DNA from: Acidobacteriota bacterium
GTDB lineage: Bacteria > Acidobacteriota > Blastocatellia > Pyrinomonadales > Pyrinomonadaceae
Length of the DNA stretch: 16,043 nucleotides
Direction of reading: 5' to 3'
Assembly (NCBI GenBank): GCA_020853255.1
Contig: JADYZI010000122.1
Location: 1 to 16,043 of the forward strand
The notes beneath the pieces are model-generated. The model saw only the letters and a list, made by a program, of their open reading frames with translations, was not told where the DNA came from and made no database searches. Each line of letters opens with the position of its first letter. The first letter of the stretch is position 1. Shown piece after piece: positions 1 through 6,465 of this stretch. The position numbers and the translations under genes are program-made.

Positions 1-2
1 GA

Positions 3-464
3 CGGCTAAACTTTATCGAGGTCGACCATGTGACCGTCCTTATGGACTATGCCCACAATCCAGCCGGGGCCCGCGGCCTGACGAACTTTATATCCAAGCT
101 GCCCTATAAATATCGAACGGCCGTCCTGAATGGGACTGGCGACCGTCGTGACGACGATATTAGAGAGCTTGCGCGTATTATCGCGGACAATTTTGACCGA
201 ATAGTTCTGCGGCGGGGGAATTACCTTCGCGGGCGGTCGGAGGAAGATATCTTCAAGCTGCTTCAAGAGGGAATTGCACTTAGTTCGAATTCGCCGCAGG
301 TCCGGATCATTCCCGAAAGCCGTGATGCGATCCGCCATGCTGTGAAGAACGCCCGTAAAGGAGAACTGGTCGTAACGCTTGCGGACCGCGTGCCTGATGA
401 TATCCGTTATGTTCAGGAGATACGGGATGAACTGCTCGAAGCGGCACAGGTCGCCGAAGCGTAG
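3..464 (+). CDS. cphA: Cyanophycin synthetase, C-terminal part (5' end outside window)
   Basis: This is the C-terminal end of an ATP-dependent ligase. The reading frame is open through the left edge, so the gene is partial and its true start lies outside. The visible 153 residues open with NFIEVDHVTVLMDYAHNP; DYAHNP is the signature of the Mur-ligase C-terminal domain. It continues with GDRRDDDIRELARI and RGNYLRGRSEEDI, which is the arrangement of the third (Mur-ligase-like) domain of CphA. CphA polymerises Asp and Arg into cyanophycin, a cytoplasmic nitrogen store, and this domain adds Arg to the Asp side chain. In place of the P often seen before GDRR there is NGTGDRR. A CphA2-type or other Mur-ligase relative cannot be fully excluded because the ATP-grasp half is missing. 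No cyanophycinase gene is visible in the window. Confidence 0.9.
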   Translation, partial: RLNFIEVDHVTVLMDYAHNPAGARGLTNFISKLPYKYRTAVLNGTGDRRDDDIRELARIIADNFDRIVLRRGNYLRGRSEEDIFKLLQEGIALSSNSPQVRIIPESRDAIRHAVKNARKGELVVTLADRVPDDIRYVQEIRDELLEAAQVAEA

Positions 465-759
465 CGTTCAGGAAATAGGATCGGGGGCACAAAAAGCCCT
501 TGGGAATCTTTCAGACCCATCGAGCGTTCCTACATAGTCCTAATTGCGTATAGTTTAAACATCGCCACAAGATGTTGTCAAGCAAAATTTGTCAACACGT
601 GGGCCAATCCAAATCACTCTTCGAGTACTTTTGAGCTTTCGTGCGGGCAAAAGTAGGATCTGGACCACGAAATAGACGAAACAAGACCGAAGATCCACGA
701 ATCGAAAAAGAGACGAAACCGGCAGGAAAATCACTTGCAACTTCTCTTTTTACGGGCGA
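465..759. other. Gap between convergent cphA and purH, no supported gene
   Basis: There are 295 bases between the stop codons of the convergent cphA and purH genes. The short open frames here start at weak codons without a spaced Shine-Dalgarno and read as low-complexity hydrophobic sequence, so I do not call a gene. No GC-rich stem with a T-run is obvious on either strand. The notable content is two direct copies of TTGTCAA at 575-581 and 589-595 (14-base period), an 8-base palindrome GTTTAAAC at 553-560, and a 6-bp hairpin AACATC/GATGTT just downstream of it. Read on the minus strand, the two copies are consensus -35 hexamers. Confidence 0.6.
552..581 (-). promoter_or_regulatory. Possible orphan promoter pointing antisense into cphA
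   Basis: On the minus strand a perfect TTGACA (576-581) is followed after 18 bases by TAAACT (552-557), which matches TATAAT at 4 of 6. A second TTGACA lies 14 bases further upstream (590-595). No gene follows in this direction; transcription would run antisense into the 3' end of cphA. This could be chance in an AT-rich gap. Confidence 0.25.
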
Positions 760-2409
760 TTAGTGATTAAAGTGGCGGATACCGGTAAATGCCATTATTA
801 TGCCGTGTTCGTCGGCGGCTTCTATGGATTCCGCGTCCTTGATCGAGCCGCCTGGTTGGATAATTGCTGCAATACCTAGCTTTGCGGCCTCATCGACATT
901 GTCACGGAACGGGAAGAACGCATCTGAGGCAAGTGCCGCACCCTTTGTCTGGAGGCCAAATCGCTCTGCGCGCATGGCCGCAATGCGGATCGAATCGACC
1001 CGGTTCATCTGCCCGGATCCCACGCCGATCGTTTGATGCTCATTAGAAATTACGATCGCATTTGACTTGACGTGTTTGCATACCGTCCAGGCGAGAATCA
1101 TGGCTTCAATATCGGCTTCACCTGGCTGCTTTTTGGTCACGATCTTCAGGTCCGCCGCGGCCAATGTGTGAACATCCTTTGTCTGGACGAGCATACCGCC
1201 TGAGATCTGTTTGAACTGTACCGGCGAACTCGCCATTTTTGGCTTTATTGTCAGTATTCTTAGATTCTTTTTGGCCCGGAAGATCTCGAGGGCATCATCA
1301 TCAAAGTCCGGGGCGATGACAACCTCGGTAAAAACTTCATTGACAGATGAAGCGACGACGGCATCGACCTTTCGGTTAAATGCAACTATGCCGCCGAAAG
1401 CGGAGACCGGATCGGTTGACAGCGCCCGGCGGTATGCTTCTTCATTCGATCCGCCCACGCCGACGCCGGATGGATTCGTGTGTTTGATTATCGCCACGGC
1501 CCGTTCCGCCAGATCGCCGACGAGATCCCACGCGGCTTCGGCGTCAACATAGTTATTGAACGACATTTCTTTGCCGTGAAGCTGCTCTGCCCCAGCTAGG
1601 CCGCCGGTTTCTCCGGTTTGATAGAGCGCCGCCCGCTGGTGCGGATTCTCGCCGTATCGCAGATCGGTTATCTTGGCCAGCGAGAGATCAATTCGCTCCG
1701 GCAGGGTTTCTTCACTTTCGGCCGGTTCGGAGTCGAAGGCATCCGTTTCGATAAAGACCAGCCCCTCGAGAGGATTTAATGGTTCCAGGGCCGCCAGATC
1801 GTCGTCCGAAAGCTGTTTTGCAAGATATGACGAGATAGCAAGGTCGTAGCTGGCCGTTCGCGTGTAGGCGAGAACAGCAAGCCGCCGCCGGGTCCTGAGT
1901 GACAGGCAGCCGTCGGCGTCATTCATCTCATCGAGAATTTCCTGGTACAGCCGCGGATCGGTGACCACAGCAACATCGCGCCAGTTCTTCGATGCCGAGC
2001 GGATCATTGCCGGGCCGCCGATATCGATATTCTCGACCGCCTCCTCCAATGAAACGCCTTCCTTTGCAACCGTCTGTTCGAACGGATATAGATTGACAAC
2101 AACCAGATCGATCGGTTCGATCGAATGCTGTTCCATGGCGGCGACGTGCGCGGGATCATCGCGAAGAGCCAGAAATGCGCCGTGGATCTTTGGGTGCAGG
2201 GTTTTGACGCGGCCATCCATCATTTCCGGAAAGCCGGTCACATCTGAAACGTCGGTGACGTTCAAGCCCGCTTCGCGCAGGCTTTTAGCGGTGCCGCCAG
2301 TCGAGATAATGTCAACACCCAAGACCGTAAGGCCCTTGGCAAAGTGAGCCAGGCCGTTCTTGTCGGATACGCTTATCAGAGCCCTTTTGATCTTTCGTAG
2401 ATCATTCAT
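760..2409 (-). CDS. purH: Bifunctional AICAR transformylase/IMP cyclohydrolase PurH
   Basis: This cytoplasmic enzyme catalyses the last two steps of de novo IMP synthesis: it formylates AICAR with 10-formyl-THF, then closes the ring. The N-terminal cyclohydrolase (MGS-like) domain covers about residues 7-200, with KRALISVSDK, STGGTAK (36-42), DGRVKTLHPKIHG (65-77) and NIDIGGPAMIRSASKN (127-142). The transformylase half follows, with LRYGENPHQRAALY (250-263), the catalytic pair K309-H310 in IKHTNPSG, and KSNAIV (448-453), GSGQMNRVDS (464-473) and IIQPGGSIKD (516-525) near the C-terminus. At 549 residues it is about 20 longer than typical enzymes; the extra length is an acidic linker around residues 205-240. 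HGAFLALRD replaces the more common HGGLLARRD. The ATG lacks a well-spaced Shine-Dalgarno and is preceded by a GC hairpin 13 bases away. No other purine gene is adjacent. Confidence 0.98.
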   Translation of the reverse strand: MNDLRKIKRALISVSDKNGLAHFAKGLTVLGVDIISTGGTAKSLREAGLNVTDVSDVTGFPEMMDGRVKTLHPKIHGAFLALRDDPAHVAAMEQHSIEPIDLVVVNLYPFEQTVAKEGVSLEEAVENIDIGGPAMIRSASKNWRDVAVVTDPRLYQEILDEMNDADGCLSLRTRRRLAVLAYTRTASYDLAISSYLAKQLSDDDLAALEPLNPLEGLVFIETDAFDSEPAESEETLPERIDLSLAKITDLRYGENPHQRAALYQTGETGGLAGAEQLHGKEMSFNNYVDAEAAWDLVGDLAERAVAIIKHTNPSGVGVGGSNEEAYRRALSTDPVSAFGGIVAFNRKVDAVVASSVNEVFTEVVIAPDFDDDALEIFRAKKNLRILTIKPKMASSPVQFKQISGGMLVQTKDVHTLAAADLKIVTKKQPGEADIEAMILAWTVCKHVKSNAIVISNEHQTIGVGSGQMNRVDSIRIAAMRAERFGLQTKGAALASDAFFPFRDNVDEAAKLGIAAIIQPGGSIKDAESIEAADEHGIIMAFTGIRHFNH

Positions 2410-2410
2410 A

Positions 2411-2440
2411 AGAAATGAAAATGCGGCCCTTTCGGCCCGC
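2411..2440 (-). terminator. GC hairpin with T-rich tail in the purH leader
   Basis: Read on the minus strand, GCGGGCC and GGCCGC form a 6-bp GC stem (one bulged C) around a GAAAG loop (2423-2440). The T-rich stretch ATTTTCATTTCTT follows directly, ending at the purH ATG. This has the form of an intrinsic terminator for the microprotein transcript upstream. Because it sits immediately before purH, it could instead be an attenuator or a structure limiting purH translation. Confidence 0.5.
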
Positions 2441-2531
2441 GTATCAAGCTAACCTAAAACTGTCGAAACGCTGCATCGCATCCGCCGCGAATGCAAGGAT
2501 CGATGTCCGCAGTTTCCAAAGACACCGAAGT

Positions 2532-2609
2532 TCAACCAAAGAAGCGGCCCAGGAACAGCAGCCCGAGCAGCAGGATAAGAGCGTAGATAATGATTTTGAT
2601 AACGCTCAT
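2532..2609 (-). CDS. 25-residue single-helix membrane microprotein
   Basis: This frame of 25 codons plus stop begins MSVIKIIIYA and ends LFLGRFFG. Residues 3-21 are almost entirely I, L, Y, A, G and F, which suits one transmembrane helix, and the R22 end is consistent with a positively charged flank. The start is unusually well supported for such a short frame: AGAGGC lies about 5 bases before the ATG (AGAGGCTTTTATG). A -35/-10 pair (TTGACA, 18 bases, TAAACT) lies further upstream, and a hairpin with a T-rich tail lies downstream, so the unit could be its own transcript. I do not recognise a family. Single-helix peptides of this size often bind and modulate larger membrane complexes, but nothing here shows a partner. 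Alternatively it could be a leader peptide for purH. Confidence 0.5.
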   Translation of the reverse strand: MSVIKIIIYALILLLGLLFLGRFFG

Positions 2610-2668
2610 AAAAGCCTCTATCCTTTGAAGATGCCCACAGGGGGCTAAAAGGTGTACCGAGAATCAAC

Positions 2669-2698
2669 AGTTTAGTTCTGAGCCATTTTCGATGTCAA
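2669..2698 (-). promoter_or_regulatory. Candidate sigma70-type promoter for the microprotein
   Basis: The minus strand carries TTGACA (2693-2698, perfect) and, 18 bases on, TAAACT (2669-2674, 4 of 6). The expected start near 2662 would give a leader of about 50 bases. The -35 box overlaps the start codon region of the divergent peptidase gene at 2692, so the two genes may interfere with each other. Confidence 0.35.
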
Positions 2699-4158
2699 AG
2701 ATGGGAAAGGCGATTTTTATTCTGCTACTGGCCGTTTCAATTCATTTTGAGGCCAGGGCCCAGGAAGTTTATTTCGAAGGCAGCATCACCTTCTATCCAG
2801 CCCGTCAGGCCGCAGCCGTTTCCGGAAAATGGGCGTCGCCGGTTCGTTCGCGTCGAGGGCTGTCATTCCTGAAGTCGGCTATCGGTGCACCTGGCCTTGG
2901 GCGGCGAATCTCTGAAGTGCAGATTACCGACGCGGCCGGAGAGCCCGTTGCCTTTAAGGCATTCAATACGGCTGAATATGTCGCGGAGAAAGAATTTTCG
3001 GCATTCAGCTATGTTGTCGATCTGCGAACGCTGGCCGACCGACGATCGGCCGCACACGCATCGTGGATCGGCGCGGAAACGGGCCTGATCTTTCTCGACG
3101 ACGTTTTGCCGCTCGTGCCGGATGCCGGCAAAGCCGGCGCCCGCATCGCAATAACGGTGCCCGATAGTTGGAAACTGGCCGGAGCGCAAACTTCGCGGCC
3201 GGATCGTGTGTACGAATTTGCAAACGTTGAGCGTTCAGCCTTCGTCATCGGCAAAGAATTGAGGCAGATGGACGGTCAGCGCGGCAACTCCGCTTTGACC
3301 TTAATTATCGGCGGACAGTGGCTGTTCACGGATGCTGAAGCCAGTGCCATGGCGGCCGAGATCTATGACGAGTATAAAAAGATCTTTGGTGGTGCTCCGG
3401 TCGAACATGCCTATGTCGTTCTTCTCCCGATGCCGCAGGCTGGTGTCAGCAAAGGCGTGTGGGAGGCCGAAACGCGGGGGCCTACCGTAGCCGTAACATC
3501 ATCGGATATGCCTTTCAGGACTCAGTCGCTTCAGCGGCTGCATGAACAGCTTAGGCACGAGATCTTTCATCTTTGGCTGCCGAATGGCGTAAATTTGACT
3601 GGCCGTTACGATTGGTTTTATGAAGGATTTGCCCTCTACCAGTCGCTGAAGACGGGTGTTGCCACAAACCGGATCCGATTCGAGGATACGCTGGACACAC
3701 TATCCCGGGCACGCAATATCGATGCTGCTATCACTCCGCGCCGTTCCCTGATCGAAGCGTCGCGCGAGCGTTGGTCCGGCGCGGACACGCAGCTTTACGC
3801 CCGCGGTATGGCCGTGGCGTTTCTGGCCGACCTTGTTCTTTTGGAGAGATCGAACGGAAAACGATCGATCGAAAATATACTTCACGATATCTTCGCGGCG
3901 AATCGCCCGCCCACTGAACCAGCCGACGGCAATATGGTGGTCTTGAAACGGTTTGAACAGTTACCGGAGCTCGCCGGTGTGGTCGCGGATTATATAAAAG
4001 GGGCAAAGCCGATCGCCTGGAACGGCATCATAGAGGGAGCGGGACTTGAAGAAGGCCCGGGCATTGTGTTGCGCATAAAACCCAAAATTTCCGGAAAGCA
4101 AAAGGCACTTCTCGACAAACTCGGCTATAATAACTGGCGGAAGCTAACTCAACAATGA
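2692..4158 (+). CDS. Exported HExxH metallopeptidase-like protein (M61/M1-type gluzincin)
   Basis: This is a predicted exported zinc peptidase of 488 residues. Residues 1-23 form a signal peptide (hydrophobic IFILLLAVSI, then ARA before Q24). Residues 25-210 look like a beta-rich N-terminal domain. The catalytic core has RHEIFHLW with H289, E290 and H293, followed by WFYEGFALY with E311 as the likely third zinc ligand (17 residues between H293 and E311). This matches the gluzincin layout of M1 and M61 families, and RGMAVAFLADLVL (371-383) resembles the helix after the active site in M61. No PDZ domain, usual in M61, is evident. The start is uncertain: ATG at 2692 or in-frame ATG at 2701, neither with a strong Shine-Dalgarno. 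It overlaps the next gene by ATGA and heads a three-gene operon. Substrate is unknown. Confidence 0.75.
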   Translation: MSKMGKAIFILLLAVSIHFEARAQEVYFEGSITFYPARQAAAVSGKWASPVRSRRGLSFLKSAIGAPGLGRRISEVQITDAAGEPVAFKAFNTAEYVAEKEFSAFSYVVDLRTLADRRSAAHASWIGAETGLIFLDDVLPLVPDAGKAGARIAITVPDSWKLAGAQTSRPDRVYEFANVERSAFVIGKELRQMDGQRGNSALTLIIGGQWLFTDAEASAMAAEIYDEYKKIFGGAPVEHAYVVLLPMPQAGVSKGVWEAETRGPTVAVTSSDMPFRTQSLQRLHEQLRHEIFHLWLPNGVNLTGRYDWFYEGFALYQSLKTGVATNRIRFEDTLDTLSRARNIDAAITPRRSLIEASRERWSGADTQLYARGMAVAFLADLVLLERSNGKRSIENILHDIFAANRPPTEPADGNMVVLKRFEQLPELAGVVADYIKGAKPIAWNGIIEGAGLEEGPGIVLRIKPKISGKQKALLDKLGYNNWRKLTQQ

Positions 4159-5303
4159 TCACGCGTATCCGACAATTCTCTGCATTTTTTGCCATCGCGG
4201 CCGTGTTGGTTTTTCAAACCGGCTGCGGGCTGCTTGACAGCGCGCTTGGCGGCGTTTCGACCGCTATCGGCCTGACAGATTCGGCCACAGTGATCTCGCG
4301 ATCAGCACAGATCCGCACTTCTTATGCGGTCGTTGCGGCCGATCTGCTTGAGGTGAAACGGGGCGACAAGCTGGATAAACTGGACGAAATCACCTTTGAA
4401 AAGGTCCTGTGGTACCGCGTTCGGGCACATGACGATGTTGGGACCGAAGGGTGGATCGAGGCTCAGCATGTCATTACTGACGCAGTACTGGAAAAATCAA
4501 AGAAGCTTGCCGAGGAATTTGGGGCCCAATCTCCGCAGGCCGCGGGCCAGCTTCGGGCTGCCTCAAATCTCAGGCTTGTCCCGGACATGGCGCCGGAAAA
4601 TATCCTGTTCAAGCTTGCCAGCGGATCGACGTTTGAAATAATGACGTGGAAGTTCGTTCCGAAGCAGGAGTCCCCGGATGTTGACGACGCATCCAAACCG
4701 GACCAAAAGCCTGGGAAAAAGACTCGGAATGAGGAGATCGAGGCGGCAAAAGAAGCAAATGAGCCGGAAAAGATCGAGGACAAGTATGACATCTGGTACG
4801 AGGTAAAACTCGATCCGTCGATCTCGCCCGCTCCGGCCGGATGGCTGTTCGGCCGCCAGGTCGAGCTTCAAGTACCCAGCGATATCGTGTTCTTCCAGGC
4901 GAATAACCGTAAATTCGTAACCTGGCAGCGTCTCGATTCGGATACCGGTGATAAAGTTGGTCTGCGCGAGAAGGTCGGCTCGCCGGGAAATTGGGTGATC
5001 CTGACGCGAACGAATCAGGTCAAGGCAATAGACGGGGTCGAACCGGATTTTGACGGCATTCTCGTCCTTGCTTTCGATAAGTACGATCAAAGTTTCTACA
5101 CGGTTTGGCGTTCATCCGGCGATGTCTGGGGCACTCTGCCGCTGAAGGTCGAGGGACAGGGCGACAACAAAACATTTACGCTTCAGCTTCGGCATCCCGA
5201 AGGCCGGATGGACGAAAAGCGGTTCAATGTGTTCCGCGACAAGAACCGGATCAAGCTTACGCCTCCGGAAGACATAGCCCAGTACATGCAGAAGTCCAAA
5301 TGA
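4155..5303 (+). CDS. Predicted lipoprotein with two SH3-type domains
   Basis: The N-terminus is a lipoprotein-like signal: basic start, hydrophobic FFAIAAVLVF, then QTGC with Cys24. The Q at -3 departs from the usual L/V/I, so lipidation is likely but not certain. Residues about 46-108 (VISRSAQIRT...GDKLDKL...LWYRVRA...EGWIEAQHV) have the pattern of a bacterial SH3 domain. A second similar unit spans about 136-240 (NLRLVP...SGSTFEIMTW...IWYEVKL...AGWLFGRQVEL) and is split by a highly charged insert at 171-211 rich in K, E and D. The last 130 residues form an unassigned beta-rich domain. Bacterial SH3 domains often bind peptidoglycan or peptides, so an envelope-anchored role is inferred. The start ATG overlaps the peptidase stop (ATGA) and its own stop overlaps the Smr gene, indicating translational coupling. 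I do not recognise an exact family. Confidence 0.78.
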   Translation: MITRIRQFSAFFAIAAVLVFQTGCGLLDSALGGVSTAIGLTDSATVISRSAQIRTSYAVVAADLLEVKRGDKLDKLDEITFEKVLWYRVRAHDDVGTEGWIEAQHVITDAVLEKSKKLAEEFGAQSPQAAGQLRAASNLRLVPDMAPENILFKLASGSTFEIMTWKFVPKQESPDVDDASKPDQKPGKKTRNEEIEAAKEANEPEKIEDKYDIWYEVKLDPSISPAPAGWLFGRQVELQVPSDIVFFQANNRKFVTWQRLDSDTGDKVGLREKVGSPGNWVILTRTNQVKAIDGVEPDFDGILVLAFDKYDQSFYTVWRSSGDVWGTLPLKVEGQGDNKTFTLQLRHPEGRMDEKRFNVFRDKNRIKLTPPEDIAQYMQKSK

Positions 5304-5596
5304 CCGATGAAAACGATCTGATCGATCCGTTTGGCGAACCGGTCGAACTGGAGATAACCGACTCGATCGACCTGCATGCGTTTCGGCCAAAGGAAGTGAA
5401 GTCGGTACTCATTGCATATCTAGCGGAAGCGAGGAAGAAAGGATTCCGCCTTGTTCGGATAATCCACGGAAAAGGAATAGGCGTTCAGCGAGAGATAGTG
5501 CGTGGTGTGTTGGCTGACACCGAATTTGTTAAAGGATTTAGGTCTGGGGACGAATTTTCAGGTGGCTGGGGAGCGACGATCGCCGAATTGAAATAG
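5300..5596 (+). CDS. Smr-domain protein (stand-alone, MutS2-C-terminal-like)
   Basis: This 98-residue protein is essentially one Smr (small MutS-related) domain. It shows the three hallmarks in order: DLHAFRPKEV (D24-L25-H26), IIHGKGIGVQREI with HGKG at 56-59, and SGGWGATIAEL with GGWGAT at 88-93. Smr domains in other proteins have nicking endonuclease or RNA-cleaving activity and bind branched or structured nucleic acid; the DLH and HGKG motifs needed for this are intact. The ATG at 5300 is chosen because it overlaps the lipoprotein stop (ATGA) and leaves a complete domain; the frame stays open further upstream inside the lipoprotein gene, but that extension lacks sense. A cytoplasmic nucleic-acid protein coupled to two envelope genes is odd and may only reflect shared expression. 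Confidence 0.92.
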   Translation: MTDENDLIDPFGEPVELEITDSIDLHAFRPKEVKSVLIAYLAEARKKGFRLVRIIHGKGIGVQREIVRGVLADTEFVKGFRSGDEFSGGWGATIAELK

Positions 5597-5602
5597 GCGA
5601 TC
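5578..5602. terminator. Inverted repeat over two convergent stop codons
   Basis: GATCGCC (5578-5584) and GGCGATC (5596-5602) are perfect 7-bp arms around an 11-base loop. They cover the end of the Smr gene and the end of the opposing coiled-coil gene, whose stops are only a few bases apart. A role as a bidirectional terminator is inferred; no T-run follows on either side. Confidence 0.3.
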
Positions 5603-5861
5603 ATTCGTCCAGCAGATCGGCCCATATCTCGTCTGACTGGCGAGGAACAACTTCGAACTTTTCGATGATCTGGTCCTGTTGCTGAATGCGGGCACTGGCC
5701 GAGGCAAGCCTGGCGGAAAGCTCGCTGCAGCGGTGCTCAAGCTGCACGATGCGTTTGCGGCGTTCACGGTCAATGCGGTCAAGGTAGACCATATACGTCA
5801 ACTGCAAACCAGCAACCCCGACAAGCGAGAGACATAGACCGATCAGAACGTAATCCAACAT
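5601..5861 (-). CDS. Single-helix membrane protein with C-terminal coiled coil
   Basis: This is a small protein of 86 residues from the ATG chosen here. Residues 4-27 (YVLIGLCLSLVGVAGLQLTY) form one membrane helix. A basic stretch RIDRERRKR follows, then a predicted coiled coil over about 30-70 with spaced I/L positions and many E, R and Q, and an acidic tail ending DEIWADLLDE. Topology is likely N-out with a cytoplasmic coil by the positive-inside rule. Longer starts exist in frame (ATG at 5879, TTG at 5894), but a TATAAT box on this strand at 5894-5899 places transcription start near 5887, excluding the TTG and leaving only a very short leader for 5879. FtsL/FtsB/DivIC-type proteins have a similar outline, but I see no specific motif linking it to them. 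Function unknown. Confidence 0.75.
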   Translation of the reverse strand: MLDYVLIGLCLSLVGVAGLQLTYMVYLDRIDRERRKRIVQLEHRCSELSARLASASARIQQQDQIIEKFEVVPRQSDEIWADLLDE

Positions 5862-5893
5862 ACCGATAGAAAACCGCATCCAGGTATTTTCCA

Positions 5894-5922
5894 ATTATAC
5901 TCTTGACCCTCAGGCTTGGAAA
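5894..5922 (-). promoter_or_regulatory. Sigma70-type promoter for the coiled-coil gene
   Basis: On the minus strand TTTCCA (5917-5922, 4 of 6) is followed after exactly 17 bases by a perfect TATAAT (5894-5899). The leader to the ATG at 5861 would be about 25 bases. Confidence 0.5.
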
Positions 5923-5931
5923 AGTCAGAAT
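5903..5931 (+). promoter_or_regulatory. Candidate promoter for the DUF6941-like gene, overlapping the divergent one
   Basis: TTGACC (5903-5908, 5 of 6) and CAGAAT (5926-5931, 4 of 6) are 17 bases apart on the plus strand. The predicted leader to the ATG at 6012 is about 75 bases. The boxes interlock with those of the minus-strand promoter. Confidence 0.35.
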
Positions 5932-6011
5932 CGAAAAACACGCTTGTTTCGGCACCGTGAAGGCCGGTAGATTGAAACCCCGAGCCGATTGCCACTTTTA
6001 TAGGCGAAACG

Positions 6012-6449
6012 ATGGACATTGAACAACACCTAACACTCCGTTATACCCTCATGTGCGATGACGTTCGCATTGAGATGGGCAATAAGATATCGCTGATGGG
6101 TATCTTTCAAAACATCATGGTCGAGAAATTGCCCGTGTCTCTGATCAAGTTTGCCGTGATAAATCATTGGATGGGCGAAGGCACGCACGAGACCGAGGTG
6201 CGCATTCTATCGCCGGACAAGATCGATCTGGTCGTCTCATCGCAGGCGACGCCTATCGCCCTGACACCGGGCGGGTTTACCGACAATGTCAGCTTCTTTG
6301 TGAACGTTGTATTTCCGACCGCGGGGACCTATTGGGTGCAGACGCTTGCGGATGCGGTCGTGCTTGAAGAATTTCCGCTGATAGTCGCCGATGCGAACGA
6401 TGTACAAGCGATGCAGCAGGCGGACGAGATCTCGGAAACTATAAATTAG
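6012..6449 (+). CDS. DUF6941-like protein of unknown function
   Basis: This is a 145-residue soluble protein without signal peptide or membrane segment. The N-terminal pattern YTLMCDDVRIEMGNKISLMG followed by IFQNI (residues about 11-36) is what I associate with the DUF6941 family, whose members typically carry a CDD.R...G..LMGIF-like segment. The middle is beta-strand-rich (TEVRILSPDKIDLV, NVSFFVNVVFPTAGTYWVQTL), suggesting an immunoglobulin-like or C2-like sandwich, and the tail is acidic and probably helical. The ATG follows AGGCGAAACG, an acceptable though weak ribosome site. It converges with the next gene with only 16 bases between stops. Biochemical role is unknown, and the family assignment is from memory of the motif. 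Confidence 0.78.
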   Translation: MDIEQHLTLRYTLMCDDVRIEMGNKISLMGIFQNIMVEKLPVSLIKFAVINHWMGEGTHETEVRILSPDKIDLVVSSQATPIALTPGGFTDNVSFFVNVVFPTAGTYWVQTLADAVVLEEFPLIVADANDVQAMQQADEISETIN

Positions 6450-6465
6450 ATCCTGTGCGTTATAC

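Noticed and set aside
555..740. 61-codon open frame on the minus strand between cphA and purH
   Set aside because: It starts at a TTG with no spacing to a ribosome site and gives an aromatic/basic sequence without recognisable pattern.
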